Of a DNA stretch of 64,000 bases, positions 21,730 through 33,350 are shown piece after piece. The position numbers and the translations under genes were made by a program. The notes under the pieces were generated by a model. The model was given only the letters and a program-made list of their open reading frames with translations. It was not told the DNA's origin and ran no database searches. The DNA is from Cymbidium sinense. Taxonomy: Eukaryota > Streptophyta > Magnoliopsida > Asparagales > Orchidaceae. Numbering within the stretch: position 1 is the stretch's first letter; every line of letters begins with the position of its first letter. The stretch is taken from NCBI GenBank assembly GCA_021442155.1, contig CM038215.1, positions 10,316,976 to 10,380,975 of the forward strand, in the 5' to 3' direction.

Positions 21730-22176
21730 TTTTTTAACAACAAACAAATTAGATTCAACATTTCTTCTTTTTAATTTCATCAGCCAAGTAGCACCCCAAG
21801 TTTTCTAAGACACAAGCAACGAGATAGATCAAAAATGAGCATCCACAAAGTAAATCAAGAACCCTAGATAAGTATCAGATCATATCGGCCGTTCTTCAAT
21901 TTCTTCAGTTCTTGTTAGAACCACCCCTGCTTCTCGAGTAGCGGGATCCACCATCATATCCCCGATCTCTCCCTGTATGACCACGATAGTTGTAACCTTT
22001 GTTGCTCCTATCGCCTCCATAACCACCACTATTACGACCACCACCTCCATATCCACTATCAACTATAGATCCCCCACCACCACTATGATAATCGCCACCT
22101 CTGACTTCGTCTCCACCGTATGATCTAGACAAATCCTAGTTGATGGTGATGTTCCTACCGTCAAGGTTTTGCCCAT
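21730..22176 (-). pseudogene. GR-RBP unit D: only two nonsense changes
   Basis: The coding remnant, about 22176 to 21896 on minus, starts directly after CCCTAAG with NGQNLDGRNITIN. A TAG replaces the following Gln, then the frame is open for 75 codons: GGDYHSGGGG, GYGGGGRNSGGYGGDRS and GYDGGSRYSRS. The terminal Trp codon is TGA (expected TGG), cutting off only Arg-Asn. Both lesions are C-to-T type changes on one strand or the other. The frame is otherwise uninterrupted, so this is one of the least damaged copies. There is no promoter, no RRM core and no initiating Met at the right place. Expression would need an upstream exon, which I do not see. Confidence 0.83.
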
Positions 22177-22179
22177 TCT

Positions 22180-23235
22180 TAGGGTTTAGGGTTAGTTTAG
22201 TGAGGGTGGAGGGTAGTGGGTTAGGTTTTGGGTTTAGGGTTTAGGATTTGTGGAGGAAGGTTAGGAGTTTAATGGTTTAGGGTTAGGGTTAAGTAGGTTT
22301 AGGGAGGGTTGTGGAGGTTTAGGGTTGGGGGGTTTAGGGAAGATTAGGGTTTAGGAGGTTTTGGAGTTAGCATTTTGGGTTTAGGGTTTCTTTTAAAACC
22401 AAGTGGCAGTAGGATTAGTTTATTTAGTTTATTTTTTATTTATTTGACCATTTTTATTATTTATTTTTATTTAGGTTTATTTTTTATTTATCTTTAGTTT
22501 AGTTTATTCATTTTAGTTTATTTTTTAGGTTAAGATTTATTTTTTAGATGTGTTTTATTTTTATTTTATTTTTTAGGTTTAGGTTTTATTTTAAAGTTTA
22601 GGTTTAGGTTTTATTTCATTTTTTTTAGGTTTAGGTTTGGGTTTTATTTTAGATTTATTTTAGGTTTACTTTAGTTTGGTTTAGGTTTATTTTAGTTTAT
22701 TTTATTTTATTTAGTTTAAGTTTAGTTTATTTAGTTTAGATATTATATTTATTTAGTTTATTTTATTCTAGTTTAGTTTTAGGTTTTTTTTATTTTGTTT
22801 ATTTAATTTTTATTTAGGTTTAATTTTTTTTTAGTTTAGGGTTTAAGTTTTTTTTTAATTTATTTTTAGGTTTTACTTTTAATTTTATTTTTAGAATTAG
22901 GTTTTTATTTTATTATATTTTAAGTTTATTTTATTTTAATTTTAGGTTTAGTTTTATATTTAAGTTATTTATTTATTTATTTAATTTTTTTTATTTATTT
23001 TTTAGTTTAGTTTATTTTATTTTTAGGTTTAGTTTTTTAGTTTATGTTTTTTTTTTTGATTTATTTATTTTATTTTGGTTTAAGTTTTTATTTATTTTAT
23101 TTATTGGTTTTATTTATTTTAGGTTTAGGTTTTAGCTTTTAGGGTGTAATGTTACTAGGGTTTGGGTTTTTTTTTTAGGTTTTAGTTTAGGGTTTAAGGT
23201 TTTAGTTTTAGTTTAGGGTTTTCTTAGTGTTTAAG
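22180..23235. repeat. Satellite array with G-rich variant block
   Basis: From 22195 to 22385 TTTAGGG words are mixed with odd strings such as GTGGAGGAAGG and GAGGGTGGAGGG. A corrupted A-rich linker (AAACCAAGTGGCAGTAGG) lies near 22395, and TTTATTTTAGTTTAGG repeats run on to 23235. No gene. Confidence 0.8.
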
Positions 23236-23525
23236 GTTTTTTTAATTAGAAGAAATTCATATTCAACATTTCTTTTGTTCAATTTCATCCTAAGTTAGGT
23301 TTCTAAGACATGTTTAAACATAGATATGAGCTTTTTAAGTACCCTAGATAAGTAGAACCTTTAAAGACATAGTTCCATAGGTTTCTTTTTTAATAACCAC
23401 CCCACCTCTTAGGTTTATCCCCAATCTATTTAGCCACCACCATGGCTATAACCTTTTTCTCTTGCCTCCATATCCATACCACTTTTTTATCCACCATCAT
23501 TCCTTCACCTTTTTTTTATTTTAAG
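23236..23525 (-). pseudogene. GR-RBP unit E, internally shortened
   Basis: Recognisable from the 3' UTR words (GAAGAAATTCATATTCAACA on plus, GACATAGTTCCATA) and from complementary Gly-codon strings such as CCACCACCATGGCTATAACC. Compared with other units, several internal blocks are missing and their places are taken by runs of T (for example around 23378-23390, 23450, 23490 and 23505-23517). The RRM-end motif is absent. Total length is only about 290 bases against 450-490 elsewhere. Either a badly decayed copy or a consensus-sequence artefact. Confidence 0.65.
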
Positions 23526-24539
23526 GGTTATAGGTTTAGGGTTACATTTTTTTATAATTAGGGTTATTTTGGGTTTTTTATTTAGGATTTATGATTTTAT
23601 TTTAAAATTTAGGTTTAGGTTTATTTTCTTTATTTTTTATTTATTTGAGTTTATTTTTTTTATTTTCAATTAGGTTTAATTTTTATTTTTATTTAGTTTA
23701 GTTTATTTATTTTAGGTTTTTTTATTTTCGTTTAGGTTTTTTTATTTTAGTTTACTTTTTTGGTTTATTTATTTTATGGATATGTTTTATTTTATTGAGT
23801 TTATTTTTTATTTTATTTTTTAGTTTTAGTGAGGGTTTAGGTTTAGGGTTTAGGGTTTAGGGTTTAGGGTTTATGCTTTTTGTGTTTAGGTTTAGGGTTT
23901 AGGTGTCAGGAGGAGTGAGGAGAGGTCATTATATTAGGGAGGGTCTTGGTAGGTTTGTGGTGGTTTAGGGGTTTAGGATCAGGAGTGGTCAGGAGTGTAG
24001 GATAAGGGCCCAGGTCATCTTGGGTAGGGAGTGGAGGGAGGGTTTAGCATAGAATAGGGTTTAGGGTTTAAAACCAAGCAAACCCCATGCTCAGACCACC
24101 TAGCTCATAGTTTTATTTAAGGTATTTTATTTTATTTAGTTTAGTTTTATTTAGGTTTATTTAGTTTAGGGTTTTAGTTTCATATTTTAAGTTTAGGTTT
24201 AGGATTTAGGTTTAGTCATGGTTTAGGATTTAGAGGAGGTTTAGTTTAGGGTTTTAGGATTTGGGGTTTAGGGTTTAGAGTTTATTGTTTAGTAGGTTTA
24301 GGGTTTTAGGGTTTAGGGTTTTAGGATTTGGGGTTTAGGGTTAAGGTTTAGTGTTTAGGGTTTAGAGTTTATTGTTTATGCTTTAGGGTTTAAGGTTTTA
24401 GGATTTAGGGTTTAAGATTTAGGGCTTAGAGTATAGGGTTTAGGGTTTTAGGTTTTAGGGTTGTAGGTTTAGGGTTTAGGTTTAGGGTTTAGTTTCAGGG
24501 TTTTTTTATTTTTTATTTAGTTTAGAGTTTAGGGTTTAT
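23526..24539. repeat. Telomere-like array with irregular G-rich interval
   Basis: TTTATTT/TTTAGG repeats to about 23830, then TTTAGGG, then an irregular stretch (23905-24110) with GGAGGAGTGAGGAGAGGTC, GGCCCAGG and CTCAGACCACC. Clean TTTAGGG follows from 24180 to 24535. No gene. Confidence 0.8.
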
Positions 24540-24995
24540 GGATTTTTGTTTATATTAATAAAGAACAAATTCATATTCAACATTTCTTCTTTTCGATTTC
24601 ATCAAGAAAGTAACACATCAAGTTTTCTAAGACAGCTGACATAGATTGAGCCCATGGAAAATCCAAAACCTTAGATAACTATAATTGTCTCTACTATAAA
24701 GACATAATTTAGTAAGCAGTAGATCGAATTGGTCATTCTTCAATTTCTACAGTTCCCATAAGAATCATCCTGACCTCTCGAGTAGCGGGATCCACCCTCA
24801 TATCCCCGATCTATCACTGCAACCACGATTGTAAACTCCGTCGCTCCTCTCACTTCCATAACCACCATTGCTCCAACCACCACCTCCATATACACCAGCA
24901 CCTCCATATCCCCACCTTCAGGCTCAGCCTCACCTTCACCTCCACCGCTAGATCTAGACTGAACCTGGTAGATGGTGATGTTCTTTCTGCCCATT
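24540..24995 (-). pseudogene. GR-RBP unit F: open 84-codon frame
   Basis: On minus, 24994 to 24740 is open from an ATG: MGRKNITIYQVQSRSSGGGE keeps the RRM end and the Gln codons. A frame change then gives a Val/Met-rich shadow (EVLVYMEVVVG), and a compensating shift returns to GYEGGSRYSRGQ and ends SYGNCRN with the canonical stop. The terminal Trp is Cys. Because two shifts cancel, the frame looks intact but the glycine-rich middle is out of register, so the product would not be a normal GR-RBP. The 3' UTR-like block extends to about 24540. Confidence 0.8.
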
Positions 24996-24999
24996 CCTA

Positions 25000-26336
25000 G
25001 GGTTAGGTTTATTTTTCAATATATTTTGTTACTTCAGGTTTAGGGTTTGTGATTTAGGGTTTAAGGTTTAGGGTTAGGGTTTAGGGTTTAGTAATTAGAG
25101 TTTTAGGGTTTATGCTTTTAGGGTTTAGGGTTTAAGAGGGTTTTGCATTTAGGTTTGTTTGGGGTTTGTGTTTAGGGTTAGGCTTTATTGTGTTTAGGTT
25201 TAGGGTTTAGGGTTTAGGGTTTAGGATTTAGGGTTTAGGGTTTTAAAAAAAATTAAGAAGAGCAAAGAGGTTTAGTTTGTTTAGTTTATTTTTTATTTAT
25301 TTTATTTTATTATTTTTATTTAGGTTTATTTTTCATTTTATTTTATTTCATTATTTTTATTCAGGTTTATTTTTAATTTTATTTAGTTTAGTTTATTTAT
25401 TTTAGGTTTATTTATTTTAGTTTATATTTTTTATTTTAGTTTATTTTTTATGTTTAAATTTATTTTTTAATTGAGTTTTATTTTTTATTTTTTGTATTTT
25501 TAAGTTTAGGTTTTATTCTTTATTTTTAGGTTTAGGTTCTTATTTAATTTTTTTAGGTTTTTATTTTAGGTTTATTTTTAGGTTTATTTTTGTTTAGGTT
25601 TAGGGTTATTTTTAGTTTATTTAATTTTATTTAGTTTAGGTTTAGGTTATTTTATGTTTAGGTTTAAGTTTTGTTAATTTTAGTTTAGTTTATTTTAGTT
25701 TAGGTTTAGGTTTATTTCATTTTTATTTCAGGTTTAAGTTTTTTTTAAGGGTTTAAGTTTATTATTTCGGTATTTTTTTTTTTTTAGGTTTAGGTTTTAT
25801 TTAATTTTTATTTTATTATTTTAGGTTTATTTTTTATTTTTTAATTTTTATTTTATTTAGGTTTTATTTTGAGTTTAGTTTAGGTTTTATTTATTTTATT
25901 TTAGTTTAGTTATATTTTTATTTTATTTACTTTCTTAGTTTAGGTTTAAATTTAAGTTTTAGTTTATGCTTTTATATTATGTTATTTTATCTTTATATTT
26001 TGGTTTAAGTTTTTTATTTATTTTATTTTTAGGTTTTATTTACTTTAAATTTAGGTTTTATCTCTTTAGGGTTTAGGATTTTGGGTTTAGAGTTTAGGGA
26101 GGGTTTAGGTTTAGGGTTTTTTAGGGCTTAGGGTTGGTTGTTTAGGGTTTAGGGTTTAGGTTTAGTGTTTAGGGTTTAGGTTTTAGGTTTTAGGGTTTTG
26201 GGTTTTGGGTTTTGGGTTTAAGGTTTAGGGGGTTTTAGGGTTTAGGGTTTAAGGTTTAGGATTTTTTAGGATTTAGGGTTTAGGGTTTTAGTTTTAGGTT
26301 TAGGGTTCAGGTTTTAGTTTATGATTGAGGGGTTTT
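25000..26336. repeat. Satellite array F-G
   Basis: TTTAGGG array (25003-25235), A-rich linker AAAAAAAATTAAGAAGAGC at about 25244, TTTATTTTAGTTTAGG block (25270-26060), then TTTAGGG again up to unit G. This linker-array-unit order is the basic pattern of the whole satellite. Confidence 0.88.
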
Positions 26337-26820
26337 TATTTTTTTAACAAGGAACAAATTTAGATTGAACATTTCGTCATTTCAATTTCATCAACCAAGT
26401 AACACACCTGGTTTTCAAAGACACAAGTGACGACATAGATAAAAAATGAGCATGCATAGAGCAAATCAAAAACCATAGATAACTAGAACCATCTCTACTA
26501 TAAATACATAGTTCCATAAGCAGCAGATTAGTTCGGTCATTCTTCAATTTCTCTAGTTCCCATCAGAATCACCCCGGCTTCTCAAGTAGCAAAATCCGCC
26601 ATCATATCCCTGCACTCTCCCTCCACCACCACCACGGTTGTAACCTCTATCGATCCTCCCACATACATAACCACCACTGCTCCGATGACCACCTTCATAT
26701 CCATCAGCACTTCCACCTCCCCCACGACCACTATGATAATCGCCGCTCCTTTCCCTCCACCATCGTGATCTAGATTAAGCCCCGGTTGACGTGATGTTCC
26801 TCATCAAGGTTCTATCCATT
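26337..26820 (-). pseudogene. GR-RBP unit G
   Basis: Coding remnant about 26820 to 26544 on minus. The RRM end has a TAG and a small deletion (NG then stop, NLDEE instead of NLDGRN). The tail keeps SADGYEGGHRSSGGY-like and YNRGGGGGRVQGYDGG segments. The end reads SDGN, TAG, RN, TGA, so the terminal Trp is a stop. The 3' UTR-like part has the same length and words as in units B, D and F, and the poly(A)-like T-run starts near 26337. Confidence 0.78.
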
Positions 26821-26824
26821 CTTA

Positions 26825-28035
26825 GGGTTTAAGTTTAGGTTTAGATTTATTAGGTTTTAGGGTTTAGGTTTACTTTTTAATTTATTTAGGTACTTCAGGT
26901 TTAGGTTTATGGTTTAGGGTTTAGAGTTTAGGATTTTGGGTTTAGGTTTAGGGTTTAAGGTTTAGGGTTTAGGGATTAAGTTTAGGGTTTAAGGTTTAAG
27001 GTTTATGTTTTTTAGGGTGTAGGGTTTAGGGTTTGGCGTTTAGGGATTTGGGTTTAAGGTTTAGGATTTAGGGTTTAAAGTTTTTTTAAATAAATTAAGT
27101 AAACCAGTAGGTTTAGGTTTATTTAGTATATTTAGTTTATTTTTTATTTTTTATAGTTTACTTTATTTTTTATTTTTATTTAGGTTTATTTTTTTTATTT
27201 AGTTTAGTTTATTTAATTTATGTTTATTTATTTTAGTTTATGTTTTTTATTTTAGTTTATTATTTAGGTTTAGGATTAAGTTTTAAGTTTATTCTTTAAT
27301 TGAGTTTTATTTTTATTTTATTTTTTTTAGGTTTAGGTTTTAATTTTTGTTTTTCGATTTAGGTTTAGGTTTTTATTTTATTTTTTTAGGTTTAGGTTTT
27401 AGGTTTTTTATTTTAGGTTTATTTTTAAGTTTTATTTTTTTAGTTTTGGTTTAAGTTTATTTTTAGTTAATTTTATTTCATTTAGTTTAGGCTTAGGTTT
27501 AGGTTTAGATTTTATTTATTTTAGTTTAGTTCATTTTAATGTAGGTTTAGGTTTATTCTATTTTTATTTTAGGCTTAGGTTTTTTTTTAGTTTGTGGTTA
27601 AAGTTTTTATTTAGTTTTAATTTTTTATCTTTTAGGTTTAGTTTATATTTTTTTTTAAGTTATTTATTTGAAGTTTAGTTTACGTTTTTATTTATTTTTT
27701 CCTAGTTTAGTTTTTATTTTTTTATTTTATTTTCTTTTTAGGTTTAGGTTTAGGTTTAGGTTTTAGTTAATGCTTTATTTTATTTTTTTTGGTTTAGGTT
27801 TTTTATTTATTTTGTTTTTAGTTTTTATTTAGTTTAGGTTAAGGTTTTTAGCTTTTTATGGTTTAGGGTTTATGGTTTAGGGTTTAGGGTTTCTTTTGGG
27901 TTTAAGGTTTAGTGTTTAGGTTTTAGGGTTTAGGGTTTATGATTTTAGACTTTAAGGTTTAGGGTTTAGGGTTTAGATTTTAGGTTTATGATTAAGGTTT
28001 TAGTTTAGGGTTTTTAGTTTTTGGTTTTTGGTTTT
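26825..28035. repeat. Satellite array G-H
   Basis: TTTAGGG array, linker AAATTAAGTAAACCAGTAGG at about 27092, TTTATTTTA-type block to 27850, TTTAGGG array to 28035. The linker here is the cleanest version in the window. Confidence 0.88.
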
Positions 28036-28036
28036 T

Positions 28037-28527
28037 GGTTTTTTGTTTTAATAGAGAACAAATTCAGATTCCTCACTTCATCATTTCAATTTCATTAACC
28101 AAGTAACACACCAAGTTTTCTAAATCATAAGCGATGAGATAGATAAAAAATGAGCACGTATAGATGAAATCAAAAACCTTAGAGAACTAGAGCCATCTCT
28201 ACTATAAAGACACATTTCCATAAGCAATAGATCAGATCGACTGTTCTTCAGTTTCTCTAATTCCCACCAGAACCACCCTGGCTTCTTGAGTAGAGGGATC
28301 CACCATTATATCCCCGAACTCTCCCTCTGCCATCACCATGGCTGTAACCTCTATCACTCCTCCCTCCTCCAAAACCACCATTACTTTGACCACCACCTCC
28401 ATATCCACTAGCACCTCTAGATCCCCCACCACCACTATGATAACCGCCACCTGCCTTCGCCTCTACTACTAGATCTAGATTGAGCCTTGTTGATGTTGAT
28501 GTTCCTACCGTCAAGGTTCTACCCATT
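28037..28527 (-). pseudogene. GR-RBP unit H: longest glycine-rich tail
   Basis: The coding remnant about 28527 to 28248 begins NG, TAG, NLDGRNININKAQSRSSS and then slips by one base. In the adjacent frame 89 codons are open from 28526 to 28257, with GGGYHSGGGGSRGASGYGGG, QSNGGFGGGRSDRGY and YNGGSLYSRSQGG. Terminal Trp is TAG, followed by RN and TGA. The Gly tail is the most complete of all copies, and its Ser/Gly/Tyr repeats with Arg fit the RGG-like tails of plant GR-RBPs. Two stops and a frameshift make it a pseudogene. Confidence 0.83.
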
Positions 28528-28529
28528 CT

Positions 28530-30589
28530 TAGGGTTTAGGTTTTTTTTTAATTTATTTAGTTACTTTAGGTTTAGGTTTAGGGTTTGGGGTTTAGAGTTT
28601 AGGGTTTAGGGTTTAGGGTTAGGGATTAGTGTTTAGGGTTTAGGGTTTAGGGTTTAGGGTTAATGTTTAGGGTTTATGGTTGATGGTGTTTTAGGGTTTA
28701 CAGTTTTGGGTTGTAGGTTTTGGGTTTAGGGTTTAGGTTTTAAGGTTTAGGATTTATGGTTTATGATTTTATTTTAAAAAATTAATTACATTGGTAGGTT
28801 AAGGTTTATATAGTATATTTAATTTATTTTTATTTTTTAGTTTATTTTATTTTTATTTTTATTTAGGTTTATTAAATTTTTATTTAGTTAACTTATTTAT
28901 TTTAGGTTTATTTATTTTAGTATAGGTTTTTTATTTTAGTTTATTTCTTAGGTTTACCATTTTATAGTTAGTTTTATGTTTATTTTATTTTTAGTTAAGT
29001 TTTATTTTTTTTTAGGTTTAGGTTTTTATTTTATTTTTAGAATTTGGTTTAGGTTTTATTTTAGGTTTATTTTTATGTTTTATTTTTAGTTTAGTTTAGG
29101 GTTTTTTTTATTTTATTTTTATTTTATTTTATTTTAGGTTTTTTTAGTTTAGGTTTTACTTATTTTATTTTAGGTTTAGTTTTATTTTATTTTGTTTATT
29201 TTATTTTTATTTTAGTTTATAGTTTTTTTTAGGGATTAGGCTTAATTTTCTATTTATTTTTAGGTTTTACTTTAAGGTTTATTTTTTAAGTTTAGGTATT
29301 TATTTAGTTTATATTTAATTTTATTTTATTTTAGGTATTTTTATTTATTAAATTTATTTTATTTTAGTTTAGTTTAGGTTTATTTTATTTTAGTTTATTT
29401 TTATTAGTTTATTTTATTTTATTTTAAGTTTAGGTTTTATTTTATTTTATATGTAGTTTATTTATTTATTTTATTTAGGTTATATTTAGTTTTAGGTTTA
29501 GTTAGTTAGTTTTTGTGGCTCAGGTTTAGCCCAGGGTCTTTTAGGGCCTGGATCATAGCCTGGTGGCCAGAGTGGCCTGGGCTCAGGGGTTTGTGGTTGG
29601 GTTTAGGGTCAGTGTCATTAGTCCCAGGTTTGTTCAGCTGGCTTAGGCCGTGGTTTTGAGATTAGAGCAGGCCATTTAGCTCAGAGTCAGGATTTAAGTC
29701 CAGGGCCCAGGGTTTATGTTTAGGGTCAGTGCCTGTTTGTCACCAGTGGTAGGCCTAGAATTTGGTGGAAGGTCAGTTGGCTAGTAGGTAGGGTCTGGCC
29801 TAGCGTTTAGGGTTTAGGGAGGGTCTGGGCTCAGGATTTAGGGTTTAAGTTTAGGATTTGCCTAGGCTTTTAAAAAAAAATTAAGCAAACCAACGGTTTA
29901 AGTTTATTTAGTATTATTTTATTTATTTTAGTTTATTTTATTTTATATGTTTATTTTTATTTTTATTTAGTTTAGTTTATTTATTTTAGGTTTATTTATT
30001 TTAGTTTAAGTTCTATTTTAATTTATTTTGGTTTAGGTTTAGGTTTATGTTTATTTTTTAGTTTAGTTTATTTTTTATTTTATTTTTTTAGGTTTAGGTT
30101 TTATTTTCTATTTTAGGTTTTGGTTAGGTTTTAATTTATTTTTTAGGTTTTTAGGTTTAGGTTTTTTTGTTAGGTTTTATTTTTAGGTTTAGGTTTATTT
30201 TATTTTAGTTTAGTTTTATGTTTATTTTATTTTTTTATTTTCGGGTTAGTTTTTTTTTAGTTTTGTGTTTAGGTTTTATTTTTTATTTATTCTTAGGTTT
30301 TATTTTTTATTTTTTATTTTTTTTAGTTAGTTTAGGTTTTTATTTATTTTATTTTAGTTTTTTTTATATTTTATTTTATTTTATTTTTAGGATTAGGTTT
30401 AGGTGTAGGTTTATATTTTAGTTTAGGTTTCTATTTTATTTTATTTGTTTATTTTATTTAGGTTAAGATTTTATTTATTTATTTTATTTTTAGGTTTTAT
30501 TTAGTTTAGGTTTAGGTTTTTAGGGTTTAGGGTTTAGGGTATAGGTTTAGGGTTTAGGGTTCAGGTTTTAGTTTAGGGTTTAGGGTCAT
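28530..30589. repeat. Satellite array H-I with a mixed GGCCTGG interval
   Basis: TTTAGGG array to 28760, linker near 28775, TTTATTTTA block to 29510, then a GC-richer interval (29510-29860) with GCCCAGGG, GGCCTGGGCTCAGGGG and GCTTAGGCC strings. A second linker (AAAAATTAAGCAAACCAACG) is at about 29875 and more TTTATTTTA/TTTAGG repeats follow to 30589. Hydrophobic-looking Phe/Leu readings here are shadows of T-rich DNA. Confidence 0.85.
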
Positions 30590-30660
30590 TGGTTTTTTTT
30601 TAACAATGAACAAATTCAGATTCAACATTCCTTCTTTTCTATTTCATCAACAAAGTAACT
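30590..30660 (-). pseudogene. GR-RBP unit I: 3' end only
   Basis: Only the last ~70 bases of the 3' UTR-like block with its poly(A)-like edge remain (plus strand AACAATGAACAAATTCAGAT). The unit breaks off at about 30660, where sequence matching the third 250 bp tandem repeat of the gypsy segment begins. It marks the left breakpoint of the second duplicated segment. Confidence 0.8.
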
Positions 30661-30749
30661 AACCAGGGAAGTGGGTAATCAAATGACCTCTTTGGGGCTA
30701 GCTAAAGCCTTGTGTTCTTAGGATGTCCAGATTATATACCCATTACCAT

Positions 30750-33350
30750 TCAATCTTATATAAATCAACACATGAATAGAGAAAAGAGAGCTCAACATTC
30801 ATACACTTAAGCTATAAGCACATGCATTTCTTATTTATTTATAACAAGCATCATAACACATTATTATTCATTTAGAAGCTTTTGAAAAATACATTTCAAT
30901 TTAATAGTCATAATAGCCACCCATATATTAAATTAAATCGATACATGCAAGCTTACATAAAGGAAATCAATTTTATTTTACTTGAATTTGAAAAGATGGA
31001 TGCATGAATTCAAATGACATACCAAATTTAACATGATTAGAAAGACAACAATCAAATATAAGAATGTGATTCATTCAACCAAACTAGTTCTTAAGGATAA
31101 TGAAATCAAATAAGATTATTTAAAGCAAACCAAAGCATCTTTTTTAATTAAGTTTTAGATTTGATTTGATTTAAAGAGGAAAAGAGAAATCATCACTTGT
31201 TATTTTAAACCCTTTCCCCATTAGTGATTTGATTTAATTTAAGAATATATAATTAAGTTCATTTTATGGGTTGATTAAGTTAACTTAATTAGATGAATTA
31301 ATTATCTTTACCTATGCCACCTTAAAATAATTAACTAAATAATTATGAGCCAACATGATATGCAAGGAAAATAAACTTGGAATGATCCTAGGAAATAAAA
31401 GGGGCCTAATGCAATTGGCTCATGATTAATAGTTAATTAAATTATTGGACTTAATTAATTACTCTTATGGTTTTCCCACAATTGTGGACTAATCATAATT
31501 TCAGTAAACTCCTTTAGGTTATTAAACACAAAAAAAATCTACCCCATTATTTAATTAATTATGGTCTGATGTGATTATGATTTCAATTTGAGTAAGTGAT
31601 TTAATTAATTAGTTAAATCTTAATTAATTTCATTTTAGAAAAGGGTGAAATGTACTTAGGGAAAGGGGTCCCAACCCTATTCCTTAGCTCACTTACTATT
31701 GAATAATGATTAATAAATTTAATTAACCAATTTGTTATTGTTCATGGGTTAATATGTCATTAATTATCATAGAAGAGTAGTTAAGGTTTAATTAGTGAAT
31801 TTTCTTAATTAAGTGAGCAATAAATCCCAAGAAAATCATGGGAGGCAGAGGTCATCCCATTAAATTAACACACAAAATTTGTGATTAATTGCTCAAGTAA
31901 TTAAAATGTAATTAAGCTAATTAATTTATAATTAAACCTTAAATACCATTCAAAATTAGTTAAGATCATTTTTAACTAATTCTCCTCAAATACCTTAAAG
32001 TAGTATTTATTTGCATTTTATTTCTCTGATTGTTTATGATTTTTAAAAGTTTCAACCATTAAAAATGATTAATTAAGCCTATTTAAAGCTTAATCCTATT
32101 AGTGTCACATGGCGCCCTGACGCGACACTCTTTCCATGAGGTGCTACGGGATTGGCTACTTAAAATTTATCCAACTGCCTATGTGGCGGCGTATGAGTTT
32201 TCATCAACCATCCGATCTAAGATCGACGCCATGATTAATCCCAGCTTAATAAGATTAAATCAAATCAATCTATAATCATAACCATCCATTCTCCTCGCGA
32301 ATGGACGGTTTTCTAACGCCATCATCGAGGGAGAATGGAGTCCATCTTCCATTGCTCACTGGATTCGAGCTTACCCGAGCTTGGATCAACTCCAAAAGAA
32401 TCCCACACCTTCATAGAATCGATCAAAGGGGATCCAACCATTAAGATCACACGAGATGTAAGTTTTCTTCAAAAATCTCCAACCCATTTTTGGCTAAAGA
32501 TCAGTTTTGGAAACATACCTCACTGGAGCTCAAGACCGATGGCTCGAATGATTGAGGAAGCTTCATCTAGTGTAGACGAAGCCCTATTGAGTAGCAATTG
32601 GATCAATTCCTCGATGTTCTCTTGGAAGGTGAGGAACTGATGATTTGGAGCTCAACTTTGATCGAAGTCCCACCTCTAGTGCTCGAGAATCTTGGGAGAT
32701 GATTTGTTCTTGCTCAATGAGGCCTAGAGAAGGTTTGTTCAAAGTTAATTTGAGTTTGATGGAGAAATGAGAAATTAGGTTAGAAATGGGTAGTGTCATG
32801 TTTCAGGATGGATGAGAATGATATTTTTCGATCGAGAAATAAGCTTGGGCACTTAGGTATTGGCTTTAGCGGCTCATCTTGGGTTGCTATGACCCTGAGG
32901 AATGATTTTTGTGAGTGTGTTTGAGTACAAATGAGGGGGTGTATACCCCCCTTCATCTTAGTCAGATGGTGGGATCGAGTTTAACTTTTAGTAGCCTTTC
33001 GACCATCTCAGGGAGTCGTGGGTGGAAGGGAGGAGGTGAGTTGGCTCGGCTTGGTTGGTTGAAGGTGTGGAGGTAGCTTCTAAGGAGGAATCATGGGTGT
33101 CCTATGGGTTTCAAATGCTCCAATGGGGAGGGTGAGGTGATTTCACCTCCCATGGCTCATGGCTGACCCAACCACCCCTGGGTCAGGTTGCGTAGTGTCC
33201 TCGGTGCCTAGGTAGACCATTGGGAGATTACCAAGTGGCCAAGAAATGGAAATGACCACTTACATAGGTGATTTATCTTATATGATGCCCTTGAACCAAG
33301 GGTAGAATGATCATTTGGCATTGGATTTGATTTGGGCATATTTGAAATGA
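30750..33350 (+). other. Non-coding 5' part of copy 2
   Basis: Matches 8190-10450: AT-rich TTAATTAA block, CACATGGCGC-type block near 32105, a conserved block with a fortuitous 101-codon frame (32335-32640) and a GC-richer end. Nothing that I recognise as gag or as any host gene. Confidence 0.55.

Noticed and set aside
28232..28450. Val/Met-rich minus-strand frames over GR-RBP units (also 1902-2147, 21880-22062, 40478-40726)
   Set aside because: They are out-of-register readings of GGT/GGA glycine codons, not real proteins.
30218..30421. Phe/Leu-rich frames resembling membrane proteins (also 51037-51240)
   Set aside because: T-rich satellite translates as Phe/Leu/Tyr; no start context, no variation expected of a gene.
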